DNA of 64,000 nt, taken from positions 124,001 to 188,000 of the forward strand of contig NZ_CALDPF010000039.1 in the NCBI RefSeq assembly GCF_937912035.1. Reading direction: 5' to 3'. Origin of the DNA: an uncultured Bacteroides sp. Lineage in GTDB: Bacteria > Bacteroidota > Bacteroidia > Bacteroidales > Bacteroidaceae. The position numbers and the translations under genes are program-made. This document shows, in pieces, positions 8,777 through 16,632 of this stretch; positions within the stretch are counted from its first letter, which is position 1, and each line of letters begins with the position of its first letter. The notes under the pieces were generated by a model. It did not search any database. It was given only the letters and a program-made list of their open reading frames with translations, and was not told the DNA's origin.

Positions 8777-9709
8777 ATGATGAGAAAACTTAATATCGGA
8801 ATGTTCCTTTCTTTGATGCTGTTGGTGGCTTTTTCGTCCTGCAAGGAACAAAAGCCTAACAATAAGGTAGTCATCAATGAAGTGCTTGTCGATAATCAGA
8901 GTAACTTCCAGGATGATTACGGATTGCACAGCGGATGGATAGAAATATTCAACAAATCGTATAGCAGTGCCGATTTGGCAGGATGCTTGCTTCGTGTAAG
9001 CTCACAGCCGGGTGATACTGCCACTTATTTTATTCCAAAAGGTGATGTGTTGACTCTTTTGAAACCTCGCCAACACACATTGTTTTGGGCGGACGGTGCA
9101 CCGCGTCGTGGTACTTTCCACACAAATTTTGTTTTGAGCAAAACAAACGAGAACTGGATTGGACTTTATGATTCTGGCAAGAAGCTTCTTGATCAGGTTG
9201 TTGTTCCGGCAGGTGTACTTAAAGAAAACTATTCTTATGCCCGCGTAAGCGACGGATTGAACGAATGGGAAGTGAAGGACGATAGTGCTGAGAAGTATGT
9301 TACTCCAAGCACTAACAACAAGACCATAGAAAGCAATCCGAAGATGGATAAATTCGAACAGCACGACCCGGTAGGTGTCGGTATGGCTATTTCGGCTATG
9401 GCTGTAGTATTTACAGGTCTGATTCTGCTTTATATTTGCTTTAAGTTTGTCGGTAAGGCTGCAATTGCTTTGCGTAAGCGTAACGCTATGAAAGCACAGA
9501 ATGTGACAGACCATAAGGAAGCTAAGGAAATGAAACTTGGTGAAGCTCCAGGAGAAGTTATTGCCGCGATATCTATGGCATTGCACGAAGCTCAGGGTGC
9601 TGATCACGATGTGGAAGAAACTATCCTTACAATAAGCCGCGTAAAACGCAGTTACTCGCCATGGAGTTCTAAGATTTATACTTTGCGTGAAACTCCGAAC
9701 AAGAAATAA
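8777..9709 (+). CDS. OadG-like gamma subunit fused to an extracytoplasmic lamin-tail-like lipoprotein domain
   Basis: A 310-residue protein beginning with a lipoprotein-type signal (MLLVAFSSC). Residues ~25-160 contain KVVINEVLVDN, SGWIEIFNKSY and DLAGCLLR, the pattern of a lamin-tail (LTD) domain outside the membrane. One membrane helix (~residues 200-222, ISAMAVVFTGLILLYICF) follows, then a cytoplasmic tail with EVIAAISMALHEA and a C-terminal WSSKIYTLRE, as in gamma subunits of Na+-pumping decarboxylases. Gamma subunits elsewhere are usually well under 150 residues, so the outer domain is an addition. It sits in the operon between mmdA (19-bp gap) and the biotin carrier gene. Confidence 0.8.
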   Translation: MMRKLNIGMFLSLMLLVAFSSCKEQKPNNKVVINEVLVDNQSNFQDDYGLHSGWIEIFNKSYSSADLAGCLLRVSSQPGDTATYFIPKGDVLTLLKPRQHTLFWADGAPRRGTFHTNFVLSKTNENWIGLYDSGKKLLDQVVVPAGVLKENYSYARVSDGLNEWEVKDDSAEKYVTPSTNNKTIESNPKMDKFEQHDPVGVGMAISAMAVVFTGLILLYICFKFVGKAAIALRKRNAMKAQNVTDHKEAKEMKLGEAPGEVIAAISMALHEAQGADHDVEETILTISRVKRSYSPWSSKIYTLRETPNKK

Positions 9710-9729
9710 CTTTGATAAAATTTAATCGT

Positions 9730-10158
9730 ATGAAAGAATATAAATATAAGATAAACGGTAACTTATATAAGGTTACTGTTGGAGATATACAAGACAACAA
9801 TGTAAAGGTAGAAGTTAATGGTACTTCATATACCGTAGAACTGGAAAAATCAGCAACACCTAAAATCAAACCGGTAGTTCGTACAGCAGCTACTACTCCT
9901 GCCGCTCCGCCACCTGCAGTGTCTCGTCCTGTTGTGGCTGGAAGCAAATCAGGAATCAAATCTCCTCTGCCAGGAGTAATTCTTGATATAAAGGTTAAGG
10001 AAGGCGATACAGTCAAACGTGGTCAGACTTTACTCGTTCTAGAAGCAATGAAGATGGAAAACGATATCAAGTCCGACCGTGACGGTAAAGTTACTTCTAT
10101 CAAAGTAAGCAAAGGTGAATCTATTCTTGAAGGTACTGACCTTATAATTGTTGAATAA
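9730..10158 (+). CDS. mmdC: Biotin carboxyl carrier protein of the methylmalonyl-CoA decarboxylase
   Basis: A 142-residue protein. An N-terminal beta domain (~1-45) is joined by an Ala/Pro-rich flexible linker (~50-75) to a biotinyl domain. The biotinylated lysine is K108 in EAMKMEN. The prosthetic group carries CO2 from the alpha subunit to the membrane beta subunit. The start at 9730 gives MKEYKYKINGN, the normal beginning of the family. The stop is one base before the mmdB ATG, so the subunits are co-translated. Confidence 0.93.
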   Translation: MKEYKYKINGNLYKVTVGDIQDNNVKVEVNGTSYTVELEKSATPKIKPVVRTAATTPAAPPPAVSRPVVAGSKSGIKSPLPGVILDIKVKEGDTVKRGQTLLVLEAMKMENDIKSDRDGKVTSIKVSKGESILEGTDLIIVE

Positions 10159-10159
10159 T

Positions 10160-11320
10160 ATGGGAGAATTTGTTAGTTTTTTGCAGAATAACCTGGCAGA
10201 TTTCTGGACATATACCGGTTTCTTCAATGCTACCCCGCAGCATCTGATAATGATTCTTGTCGGTATATTCTTCATCTATCTGGCAGTGGCAAAGGAATTT
10301 GAGCCTATGTTGCTGATTCCTATTGGTTTCGGTATTCTGATCGGTAATATTCCTTTCAATATGGAAGCCGGCCTCAAGGTAGGTCTTTATGAGGAAGGCT
10401 CAGTGCTTAACATTTTATATCAGGGTGTAACGTCGGGCTGGTATCCGCCTCTTATTTTCCTTGGTATCGGCGCTATGACAGACTTCTCAGCATTGATATC
10501 AAATCCTAAACTGATGCTTATCGGTGCTGCGGCACAGTTTGGTATATTCGGAGCTTATATGCTTGCGCTTGAATTCGGTTTCGACCCTATGCAAGCAGCT
10601 GCTATCGGTATTATCGGTGGTGCGGACGGTCCGACAGCCATATTCCTTTCATCCAAACTGGCTCCTAACCTAATGGGTGCGATTGCGGTTTCGGCATATT
10701 CTTATATGGCTCTCGTCCCTGTGATTCAGCCGCCTATCATGCGTCTGCTCACAACAAAGAAAGAGCGTCTTATCCGTATGAAAGCTCCTCGTGCCGTTTC
10801 GCATACAGAAAAAGTAATGTTCCCTATAGTAGGGCTGTTGCTTACATGTTTCCTTGTACCTTCAGGTCTTCCATTGTTGGGAATGTTGTTCTTCGGTAAC
10901 CTGTTGAAGGAAAGTGGAGTTACACGTCGTCTTGCAGAGACAGCACGTGGTCCGTTGATTGATACTATCACTATCCTGTTAGGACTTACAGTTGGTGCAT
11001 CTACTCAGGCTTCTGAGTTCTTGACTCGTGATTCAATCTTTATTTTTGCACTTGGTGCTTTGTCATTTATCATAGCAACAGCTTCAGGTGTATTGTTTGT
11101 CAAGTTCTTCAATTTGTTCCTGAAGAAAGACAATAAGATTAATCCTCTTATCGGCAACGCCGGAGTATCTGCCGTACCTGATTCAGCGCGTATATCTCAA
11201 GTTGTAGGTCTGGAATATGATCCAAGTAACTATTTGCTGATGCATGCAATGGGTCCGAATGTTGCTGGTGTAATCGGTTCTGCTGTTGCAGCAGGTATTT
11301 TGTTGGGATTCTTGATTTAA
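10160..11320 (+). CDS. mmdB: Na+-pumping decarboxylase beta subunit (membrane channel)
   Basis: A 386-residue polytopic membrane protein of the OadB/MmdB/GcdB family. It decarboxylates carboxybiotin and exports Na+. Conserved family elements are present: IGIIGGADGPTAIF, the AYSYMALVPVIQPP segment and a C-terminal MHAMGPNVAGVIGSAVAAG helix. The ATG at 10160 follows the BCCP stop by one base; the TTG at 10148 is inside that gene. It ends the operon, before a strong terminator. With mce and mmdA it completes succinate-to-propionate fermentation with ion-motive energy conservation. Confidence 0.95.
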   Translation: MGEFVSFLQNNLADFWTYTGFFNATPQHLIMILVGIFFIYLAVAKEFEPMLLIPIGFGILIGNIPFNMEAGLKVGLYEEGSVLNILYQGVTSGWYPPLIFLGIGAMTDFSALISNPKLMLIGAAAQFGIFGAYMLALEFGFDPMQAAAIGIIGGADGPTAIFLSSKLAPNLMGAIAVSAYSYMALVPVIQPPIMRLLTTKKERLIRMKAPRAVSHTEKVMFPIVGLLLTCFLVPSGLPLLGMLFFGNLLKESGVTRRLAETARGPLIDTITILLGLTVGASTQASEFLTRDSIFIFALGALSFIIATASGVLFVKFFNLFLKKDNKINPLIGNAGVSAVPDSARISQVVGLEYDPSNYLLMHAMGPNVAGVIGSAVAAGILLGFLI

Positions 11321-11340
11321 GTTATTTATTGTATATAAGA

Positions 11341-11384
11341 AAGTCAGACAAGTGGTATTTAATATTGCTTGTCTGACTTTTTTT
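11341..11384 (+). terminator. Terminator of the methylmalonyl-CoA decarboxylase operon
   Basis: A 12-bp perfect stem (AAGTCAGACAAG 11341-11352 with 11368-11379) is followed by a T-run. Confidence 0.88.
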
Positions 11385-11500
11385 ATAATTATATTTTATC
11401 AATCTGTATATAAAATGCTTTTTTCTTGATTTATATCAAAAAGTTGTCAGGTTAAGTATTTTTTATTATAAATATTCAAATTGATAATTTAATATTAGGA

Positions 11501-11508
11501 TATATTTG
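11501..11508 (+). promoter_or_regulatory. TAnnTTTG promoter box of the orphan domain gene
   Basis: A perfect TATATTTG lies 28 bp before the ATG at 11537. A TTG at 11481-11483 could be the -33 element, though its spacing of 17 bp is short. Confidence 0.45.
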
Positions 11509-11536
11509 CGAGGAAATTAAACTAAAAGACTAAATT

Positions 11537-11788
11537 ATGACTACAAAAAGAACAGTCAAGTATCATGTACCTCAGCAAGGTTTGTATGTGTATTCAAGAA
11601 ATGTAGAGGGTAAAACAGAACTTATTGTTTTAAACAGCACTGACATTGAACAAGTTCTTTTAAGCAATCATTACAAGGCTTTGATTAATGAGAGTGTTGA
11701 GGGGAAAGAAATTTCAAGTGGAAAGAAAATCGATTTAAGAGAGGATATTGTTGTTCCTGCCCGTAAATCGGTTATTATTGAGTGTTAA
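11537..11788 (+). CDS. Small protein resembling an isolated C-terminal domain of a GH13 cyclomaltodextrinase/amylase
   Basis: An 83-residue protein without a signal peptide. The order GLYVYSRNVEGKTELIVLN, then an acidic turn, then GKEISSGKKIDL and VVPARKSVIIE, follows the beta-sandwich that caps Bacteroides neopullulanase/SusA-type amylases (GVYVYFR..., ...TGK..., VPAK...LE). No catalytic barrel is encoded nearby: upstream is the mmdB terminator and intergenic DNA. It has its own TATATTTG box and terminator, so it looks like an expressed stand-alone gene rather than debris. It could be a small glycan-binding or regulatory domain, or a remnant of an amylase gene. The similarity is from memory of the family. 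Confidence 0.6.
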   Translation: MTTKRTVKYHVPQQGLYVYSRNVEGKTELIVLNSTDIEQVLLSNHYKALINESVEGKEISSGKKIDLREDIVVPARKSVIIEC

Positions 11789-11809
11789 TGTCATTTTTTG
11801 AAGCAATTA

Positions 11810-11846
11810 AAAAAACGATGTAATTTTTGTAATTACATCGTTTTTT
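11810..11846. terminator. Bidirectional terminator
   Basis: A 15-bp perfect stem (11810-11824 with 11832-11846) has A-run and T-run flanks on the two sides. It lies between the 83-aa gene and the oppositely oriented esterase gene. Confidence 0.85.
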
Positions 11847-11861
11847 AATCTTTTCAAACTT

Positions 11862-12701
11862 TTATTTTGATATATTGTTTCTATATCCATTAAAGAATTT
11901 GCAGAAATAATGCCATTGGTATTCTATGCTGTTATTCCAATATTTTCCATTGTGAGATCCCGGACGTACAATATAATCATGATTAATTTTCCTTTTTAGT
12001 AGTTCTTTATGTAGATTATTATTTACTTCTAAGAAGAAGTCTTCTGTTCCACAATCAAATATTATAGACAAGTCCCCGTTGTTTATTTTATCAAGTTGGT
12101 TTATAACTGTGTGCTTATTCCATATTGCTTGATTACTGCTAAATTCGCCTAATTGTTCCTTCATTTTCCAATTATTTGGGAAAGGACGTATATCTACTCC
12201 TCCACTAGTTGAACCTCCAGCTCCGAATATGTCTTTATGTCTTATAGATAGCCATAATCCACCGTGACCACCCATACTTAATCCTGTGATTGCCCTTGCA
12301 TTACGGTTTTTAATAGTATTGTAATTATTGTCAACATATTCTACCAATTCTTTTGAAACAAATGTTTCAAATTGACTGTTAGCGTTTATAGGGCTATCCC
12401 AATACCAACTGTTCTCCCCATCTGGACATACTATTATAATTCCATCATTGTCAGCCATATTGCGTAATTCCGGTTTTATACCGAGCCAGGTATGAGCATT
12501 TCCTTTATATCCATGTAGTAGATAAAGTGTAGGGCAGGGATGATTGTTTATAGCCTTTTCAGGAACAATTACTACAACTTCTATACTCCTATTCATCTTT
12601 TCACTTTTAATCATTATTGTGTCAATCCTTGACGCATAAGTTGTTAATGTGGTGCTTAATGCTACTAATACAAATAGCGTTTTAATAATCTTGTTTTTCA
12701 T
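11862..12701 (-). CDS. Secreted esterase, alpha/beta hydrolase (CE1 / esterase D-like)
   Basis: A 279-residue protein with a signal peptide (~1-23, cleavage near TYAS). The alpha/beta-hydrolase core shows the oxyanion loop LYLLHGYKG, the nucleophile S142 in GLSMGGHGG, an aspartate in FDCGTEDFF and the catalytic histidine in RPGSHNGKYW. The family covers feruloyl, acetyl and S-formylglutathione esterases; the signal peptide points to carbohydrate esters in the periplasm or outside the cell. It is monocistronic, divergent from the MFS gene, and ends at a shared terminator. The substrate is not predictable from sequence. Confidence 0.8.
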   Translation of the reverse strand: MKNKIIKTLFVLVALSTTLTTYASRIDTIMIKSEKMNRSIEVVVIVPEKAINNHPCPTLYLLHGYKGNAHTWLGIKPELRNMADNDGIIIVCPDGENSWYWDSPINANSQFETFVSKELVEYVDNNYNTIKNRNARAITGLSMGGHGGLWLSIRHKDIFGAGGSTSGGVDIRPFPNNWKMKEQLGEFSSNQAIWNKHTVINQLDKINNGDLSIIFDCGTEDFFLEVNNNLHKELLKRKINHDYIVRPGSHNGKYWNNSIEYQWHYFCKFFNGYRNNISK

Positions 12702-12803
12702 GTTTATATGTTTTTTATCTGTAAAGTTAAGGATTTAATTCTTTATATGCATGTTTCTTGTGTGTTTTTTATTAATTATATGTATCTAGTGCAGCTTTTT
12801 TTT

Positions 12804-12811
12804 TAAGTTTG
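12804..12811 (+). promoter_or_regulatory. TAnnTTTG promoter box of the MFS gene
   Basis: A perfect TAAGTTTG ends only 4 bp before the ATG at 12816, so the transcript may be leaderless. No clear -33 element is seen. If translation began later, the next in-frame methionine is residue 17. Confidence 0.4.
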
Positions 12812-12815
12812 CAGT

Positions 12816-13997
12816 ATGAAACATAAACTGATAGAAAATGAAGGAATACCCGGATTTCTGCTAATGACATTAGCTGTAATATCTGGATTGGCTGTAGCAA
12901 ATTTGTATTATAATCAGCCTTTATTAAACGACATTTGTCGTGATTTTAATGTAAGTGAATTTACTGCTAACCTAATACCAATGGTAACTCAGATAGGCTA
13001 CGCAATAGGTTTGCTGTTTATAATCCCTTTAGGTGATTTGTATAGTCGGAGAAAGATTATTGTGATAAATTTTTCATTGTTATCTGTTTCAATGCTATCA
13101 ATTGCTTTATCTCAAAAGATTGGTTTTGTAATAGTCTCTTCATTAGTGACTGGAATTTGTTCAGTTATGCCACAGATATTTATACCAATCGCTTCTCAAT
13201 TTTCCAGACCGGAAGAAAAATCCAAGAATGTTGGAGTTCTTGTTAGTGGTTTATTAACAGGTATTTTAGGTTCAAGAGTTATTAGTGGATTTATTGGTGA
13301 GTACTTGGGATGGAGAACTATGTATCTTTTTGCAGCAATAATAATGTTGGTTTGTATATTTATAGTTCTGAAGTTGATTCCTGATATGACTGTAAATTAT
13401 AAGGGAAGTTATAAAGAACTAATGCAATCCTTGTTTATTATATATAAACAAAGAAAAGATATACGTCTGTCTTCATTAAGAGCAGGATTGTGTTTTGGAA
13501 GTTTCCTCTCTTTATGGGCGTGTTTGGCTTTTAAATTGAGTGGTGAACCATTTTATGCAGGAAACAACATTATAGGCATGTTAGGACTATGTGGGGTTGC
13601 AGGAGCTTTGACAGCATCGCTTGTAGGACGGTATGTACGTATCTTTGGAGTAAAAAGACTTAACTATACAGGATGTCTGATTATAATAGTCTCATGGTTT
13701 ATAATGTTATTTTTCCAAGATTATTATGCAGGATTTATAGTAGGTATAATGTTAATAGATATTGGTATGCAATGTATTCAACTAAGTAATCAGACTTATG
13801 TTCTTACATCTTTGCCTAATGCTTCGAATAGAGTTAATACAATATTTATGACTACTTATTTTATTGGTGGAGCAGTTGGAACATTTTTAGCAGGAATCTT
13901 TTGGCATGCTTTGCTGTGGAATGGTGTTGTATTTGTTGGAGTAGCATTAACATTGATATCATTTCTGATAACTCGTTTTTCAAAAACATTGCAATAA
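12816..13997 (+). CDS. MFS transporter (DHA1-like exporter)
   Basis: A 393-residue protein with twelve hydrophobic segments. The first helix carries VANLYYNQPLLNDI, typical of the AraJ/YnfM-like group of drug or sugar exporters, and the loop GDLYSRRKII is the MFS motif A between helices 2 and 3. It acts in the inner membrane. The substrate cannot be told; this group includes exporters of antibiotics and arabinose. It is not part of the galactose operon, which runs the other way, and it ends inside a long palindrome. Confidence 0.82.
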   Translation: MKHKLIENEGIPGFLLMTLAVISGLAVANLYYNQPLLNDICRDFNVSEFTANLIPMVTQIGYAIGLLFIIPLGDLYSRRKIIVINFSLLSVSMLSIALSQKIGFVIVSSLVTGICSVMPQIFIPIASQFSRPEEKSKNVGVLVSGLLTGILGSRVISGFIGEYLGWRTMYLFAAIIMLVCIFIVLKLIPDMTVNYKGSYKELMQSLFIIYKQRKDIRLSSLRAGLCFGSFLSLWACLAFKLSGEPFYAGNNIIGMLGLCGVAGALTASLVGRYVRIFGVKRLNYTGCLIIIVSWFIMLFFQDYYAGFIVGIMLIDIGMQCIQLSNQTYVLTSLPNASNRVNTIFMTTYFIGGAVGTFLAGIFWHALLWNGVVFVGVALTLISFLITRFSKTLQ

Positions 13998-14040
13998 AAA
14001 AAGAGCTGTTTTAAAAAACAGCTCTTTTTTTATTGCAATG
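13987..14040. terminator. Bidirectional terminator: long perfect inverted repeat spanning the MFS stop codon
   Basis: Arms of 26 nt (13987-14012 and 14015-14040) are perfectly complementary with only 2 nt between them. The last codons and the TAA stop of the MFS gene (13995-13997) lie inside the left arm. The core GAGCTG/CAGCTC stem has A/T runs on both sides, so it can terminate both the MFS gene and galK. Confidence 0.88.
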
Positions 14041-14048
14041 AATTATTA

Positions 14049-15203
14049 TTAGCAGATTTTACGAGAACCATCACCAATTACAACATCATAAACTTTAGGA
14101 CTACGTCCAAACTTCTCTTTGAAGCGTTCTTTAGCTGTTGTGATGAATGTTTCGTACAATTCATTTTTAACCAGATTAATTGTACATCCACCAAATCCAC
14201 CACCCATGACGCGTGAACCAGTAACTCCGCAGTCAAATGCAATATCATTTAAGAAATCTAATTCTTCGCAGCTTACTTCATATAGTTTACTCATACCGTG
14301 GTGAGTCTCATACATTTTTTGTCCTACTGTTTCGTAATCACCTTTTTCCAGAGCGTCACAAACATCAAGTACTCTTTGAATCTCTTCAATAACATATTCC
14401 GCACGCATGTAGTCTTCTTCTGAGACTTCACCTTTCACTGCGTTTAACATATCCATTGTACAATCGCGGAGGTATTCTACGTTTGGATGAGTTTTCTTGA
14501 TTGCTGCAACAACATTTTCACAACTTTGGCGGCGTTTGTTATATGCAGATGATGCAAGTTCATGTTTAACAACAGAATCTACAAGAACAAGTCTGTAACC
14601 TTCTGGTTTAAATGGGAAATATTGGTACTCTAAAGAACGGCAATCCAAACGGATAAGACTACCTTCTTTTCCAAATACAGAAGCAAACTGGTCCATTATA
14701 CCACATTTAACACCGCAATAGTTATGTTCTGTAGCTTGACCAACTTTAGCTAGTTCAAATTTGTCAATTTTGTTTTCACCAAACAGGTCATTCAATGCAA
14801 ATGCGTATGTTGATTCCAATGCAGCTGAAGATGACATACCAGCACCAAGAGGCACGTCTCCAGCAAATGCAGTATTAAATCCTTTAACGTTAACACCGCG
14901 TTTAATCATTTCACGGCATACACCAAAAATATATCTTGCCCAGCTTGCAGAAGGTGCATCTTCTTCATTAAGACCGAATTCTACGTAATCTTTAAGGTCG
15001 ATTGAATATGCACAAACTTTGTCTGTTCCATTTGGTTTTATTTCAGCCAACATTCCTTTGTCCACTGCGCCTGGGAATACAAATCCACCGTTATAATCTG
15101 TATGTTCACCTATGAGGTTGATACGTCCTGGAGAGGCGTATATATAGCCGGTAGTACCGTCGAAATGCTTGATGAAGCGACTTCTTACAAATTCTATGTC
15201 CAT
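14049..15203 (-). CDS. galK: Galactokinase
   Basis: A 384-residue GHMP kinase that phosphorylates galactose at C1 with ATP in the cytoplasm. The galactokinase signature GRINLIGEHTDYNGGFVFPG is near residues 26-45. The ATP-binding loop is PLGAGMSSSAALE, and the GHMP motif 3 is GSRVMGGGFGGCT near the C-terminus. Length and motifs are complete. It is the last gene of the leftward operon galM - sugar transporter - galK. Its UDP-transferase partner galT is not in the window. Confidence 0.97.
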   Translation of the reverse strand: MDIEFVRSRFIKHFDGTTGYIYASPGRINLIGEHTDYNGGFVFPGAVDKGMLAEIKPNGTDKVCAYSIDLKDYVEFGLNEEDAPSASWARYIFGVCREMIKRGVNVKGFNTAFAGDVPLGAGMSSSAALESTYAFALNDLFGENKIDKFELAKVGQATEHNYCGVKCGIMDQFASVFGKEGSLIRLDCRSLEYQYFPFKPEGYRLVLVDSVVKHELASSAYNKRRQSCENVVAAIKKTHPNVEYLRDCTMDMLNAVKGEVSEEDYMRAEYVIEEIQRVLDVCDALEKGDYETVGQKMYETHHGMSKLYEVSCEELDFLNDIAFDCGVTGSRVMGGGFGGCTINLVKNELYETFITTAKERFKEKFGRSPKVYDVVIGDGSRKIC

Positions 15204-15235
15204 GATTATAAATTATTAAAAGGTTAATATAATAA

Positions 15236-15273
15236 AATCATGATAGTACTATTAATAAAATACTACCATGATT
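15236..15273 (-). other. Intercistronic hairpin between transporter and galK genes
   Basis: Arms of 13 nt (15236-15248 and 15261-15273) with a single mismatch lie in the 79-bp gap. There is no T-run, so an RNA-processing or stability element is more likely than a terminator. Confidence 0.5.
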
Positions 15274-15282
15274 ATTAGTTAA

Positions 15283-16593
15283 TTATTCAACAGGAATATC
15301 TTTATTTACGTTCTTGCATCCGACGAGACCGTAGAAGAGAAGGTAAGCAAGGGCAAGTACAATTACCCAATAGCTGCTCATAAAACCTGCAACATCGGCA
15401 ACCCAACCTTGAATCAGTGGAAGAATACCTCCACCACAAACGAGTACCATAAATAAACCAGATGCTGCTGCTATATATTTTCCTAAGCCTTCTACTGCAA
15501 GGTTAAAGATACTACCCCACATTATAGAAGTACATATACCTACTAGAACGAGATACATAGCATTTACAGGAACTTTTGCCAATCCAAATGACAGACTGCC
15601 TGTAGCACTTTGTTGAAGCACAGGAAGGTCAACCATAGTTTGTGTTGAAGAGAAAATTGCCAGCAATACTAAAACTAAACCAAGTCCTGATGTAAATATC
15701 ATCATTGCACGACTTGAAACTTTTGCTCCTAATGATGCACCAGCCAAACGACCTACAAGCATCAGTAACCAATATGTACCTACAACAAAACCTGCTATTG
15801 TTGTGTTTATTCCAGCTCCACCTTTACCTGCTTCTTCTGTAAGGAATAAATTTAAAGTTCCTGGAACTCCCACTTCTATACCAACATATACGAATATTGC
15901 AATTGCTCCCAAAACGAAATGGCGGAAACGAAGTACACCTTTCATCAGGTTTCCTATCGGTTCACTTGTCTTTGTAGCTGCAGGTTCTGGTATATTAACA
16001 AAAAGCAAAACAATAAATGCCAGTGCAAATACAGCCATAGCCGTATACATTACAGGGAAAATCTGTGAAATTGTGGCTTTTTCCACAGAGCCTGCTATAA
16101 GTATACCCACAAACATCGGTGTGATTGTAGCCATAACAGAGTTGAATGATCCACCAATCTGGATAAGCTGGTTTCCTTTATTTCCTTCACCACCAAGCTT
16201 ATTAAGCATAGGGTTTACAACAGTATTGAGCAGACACATAGAGAAACCTGAAATGAAAGCTCCTACCAAATAAACAGCAAATGCCGATGAAGGTGATGCA
16301 TGACCAGAAAGATATTGAACTCCTACACCTATGAAACCTATAGCTACTGCTATAAGTGCTGTCTTTTTATATCCTACTTTAGTTAATAATATTCCACTAG
16401 GAATACCCATAACAGCGTATGCGATAAAGTTACCAAGATTGCCTAGCATTCCGAGGGCATTTGATACCGAGAACTGGTTCTTCAATACGATTCCCATTGG
16501 GGCGGCAAGATTGGTTACGAAAGCAATCATACCGAAAAGGAAAATCATTGTAATGATTGCAATAAATTTGCCATTTTGTTTTTGTTGGTTCAT
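15283..16593 (-). CDS. FHS-family sugar:proton MFS transporter (glucose/galactose type)
   Basis: A 436-residue, twelve-helix inner-membrane protein of the fucose-hexose symporter branch of the MFS. Visible elements are YAVMGIPSGILLTKVGYKK, LNTVVNPMLNKLGG and the NQLIQIGGSFNSVMA helix, in which family members carry sugar-binding residues. Placement between galM and galK strongly suggests galactose (perhaps also glucose) uptake. Gaps to its neighbours are 39 and 79 bp, consistent with one transcript. Confidence 0.88.
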   Translation of the reverse strand: MNQQKQNGKFIAIITMIFLFGMIAFVTNLAAPMGIVLKNQFSVSNALGMLGNLGNFIAYAVMGIPSGILLTKVGYKKTALIAVAIGFIGVGVQYLSGHASPSSAFAVYLVGAFISGFSMCLLNTVVNPMLNKLGGEGNKGNQLIQIGGSFNSVMATITPMFVGILIAGSVEKATISQIFPVMYTAMAVFALAFIVLLFVNIPEPAATKTSEPIGNLMKGVLRFRHFVLGAIAIFVYVGIEVGVPGTLNLFLTEEAGKGGAGINTTIAGFVVGTYWLLMLVGRLAGASLGAKVSSRAMMIFTSGLGLVLVLLAIFSSTQTMVDLPVLQQSATGSLSFGLAKVPVNAMYLVLVGICTSIMWGSIFNLAVEGLGKYIAAASGLFMVLVCGGGILPLIQGWVADVAGFMSSYWVIVLALAYLLFYGLVGCKNVNKDIPVE

Positions 16594-16632
16594 AATTTGT
16601 TTAAAAGATAAAATGATTAATTATTAGGTTTA

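Noticed and set aside
7204..11320. Reading the decarboxylase cluster as propionyl-CoA carboxylase or oxaloacetate decarboxylase
   Set aside because: No biotin carboxylase gene is present, which argues against the carboxylase. The alpha subunit is of the acyl-CoA carboxyltransferase type and the operon begins with methylmalonyl-CoA epimerase, which argues against oxaloacetate.
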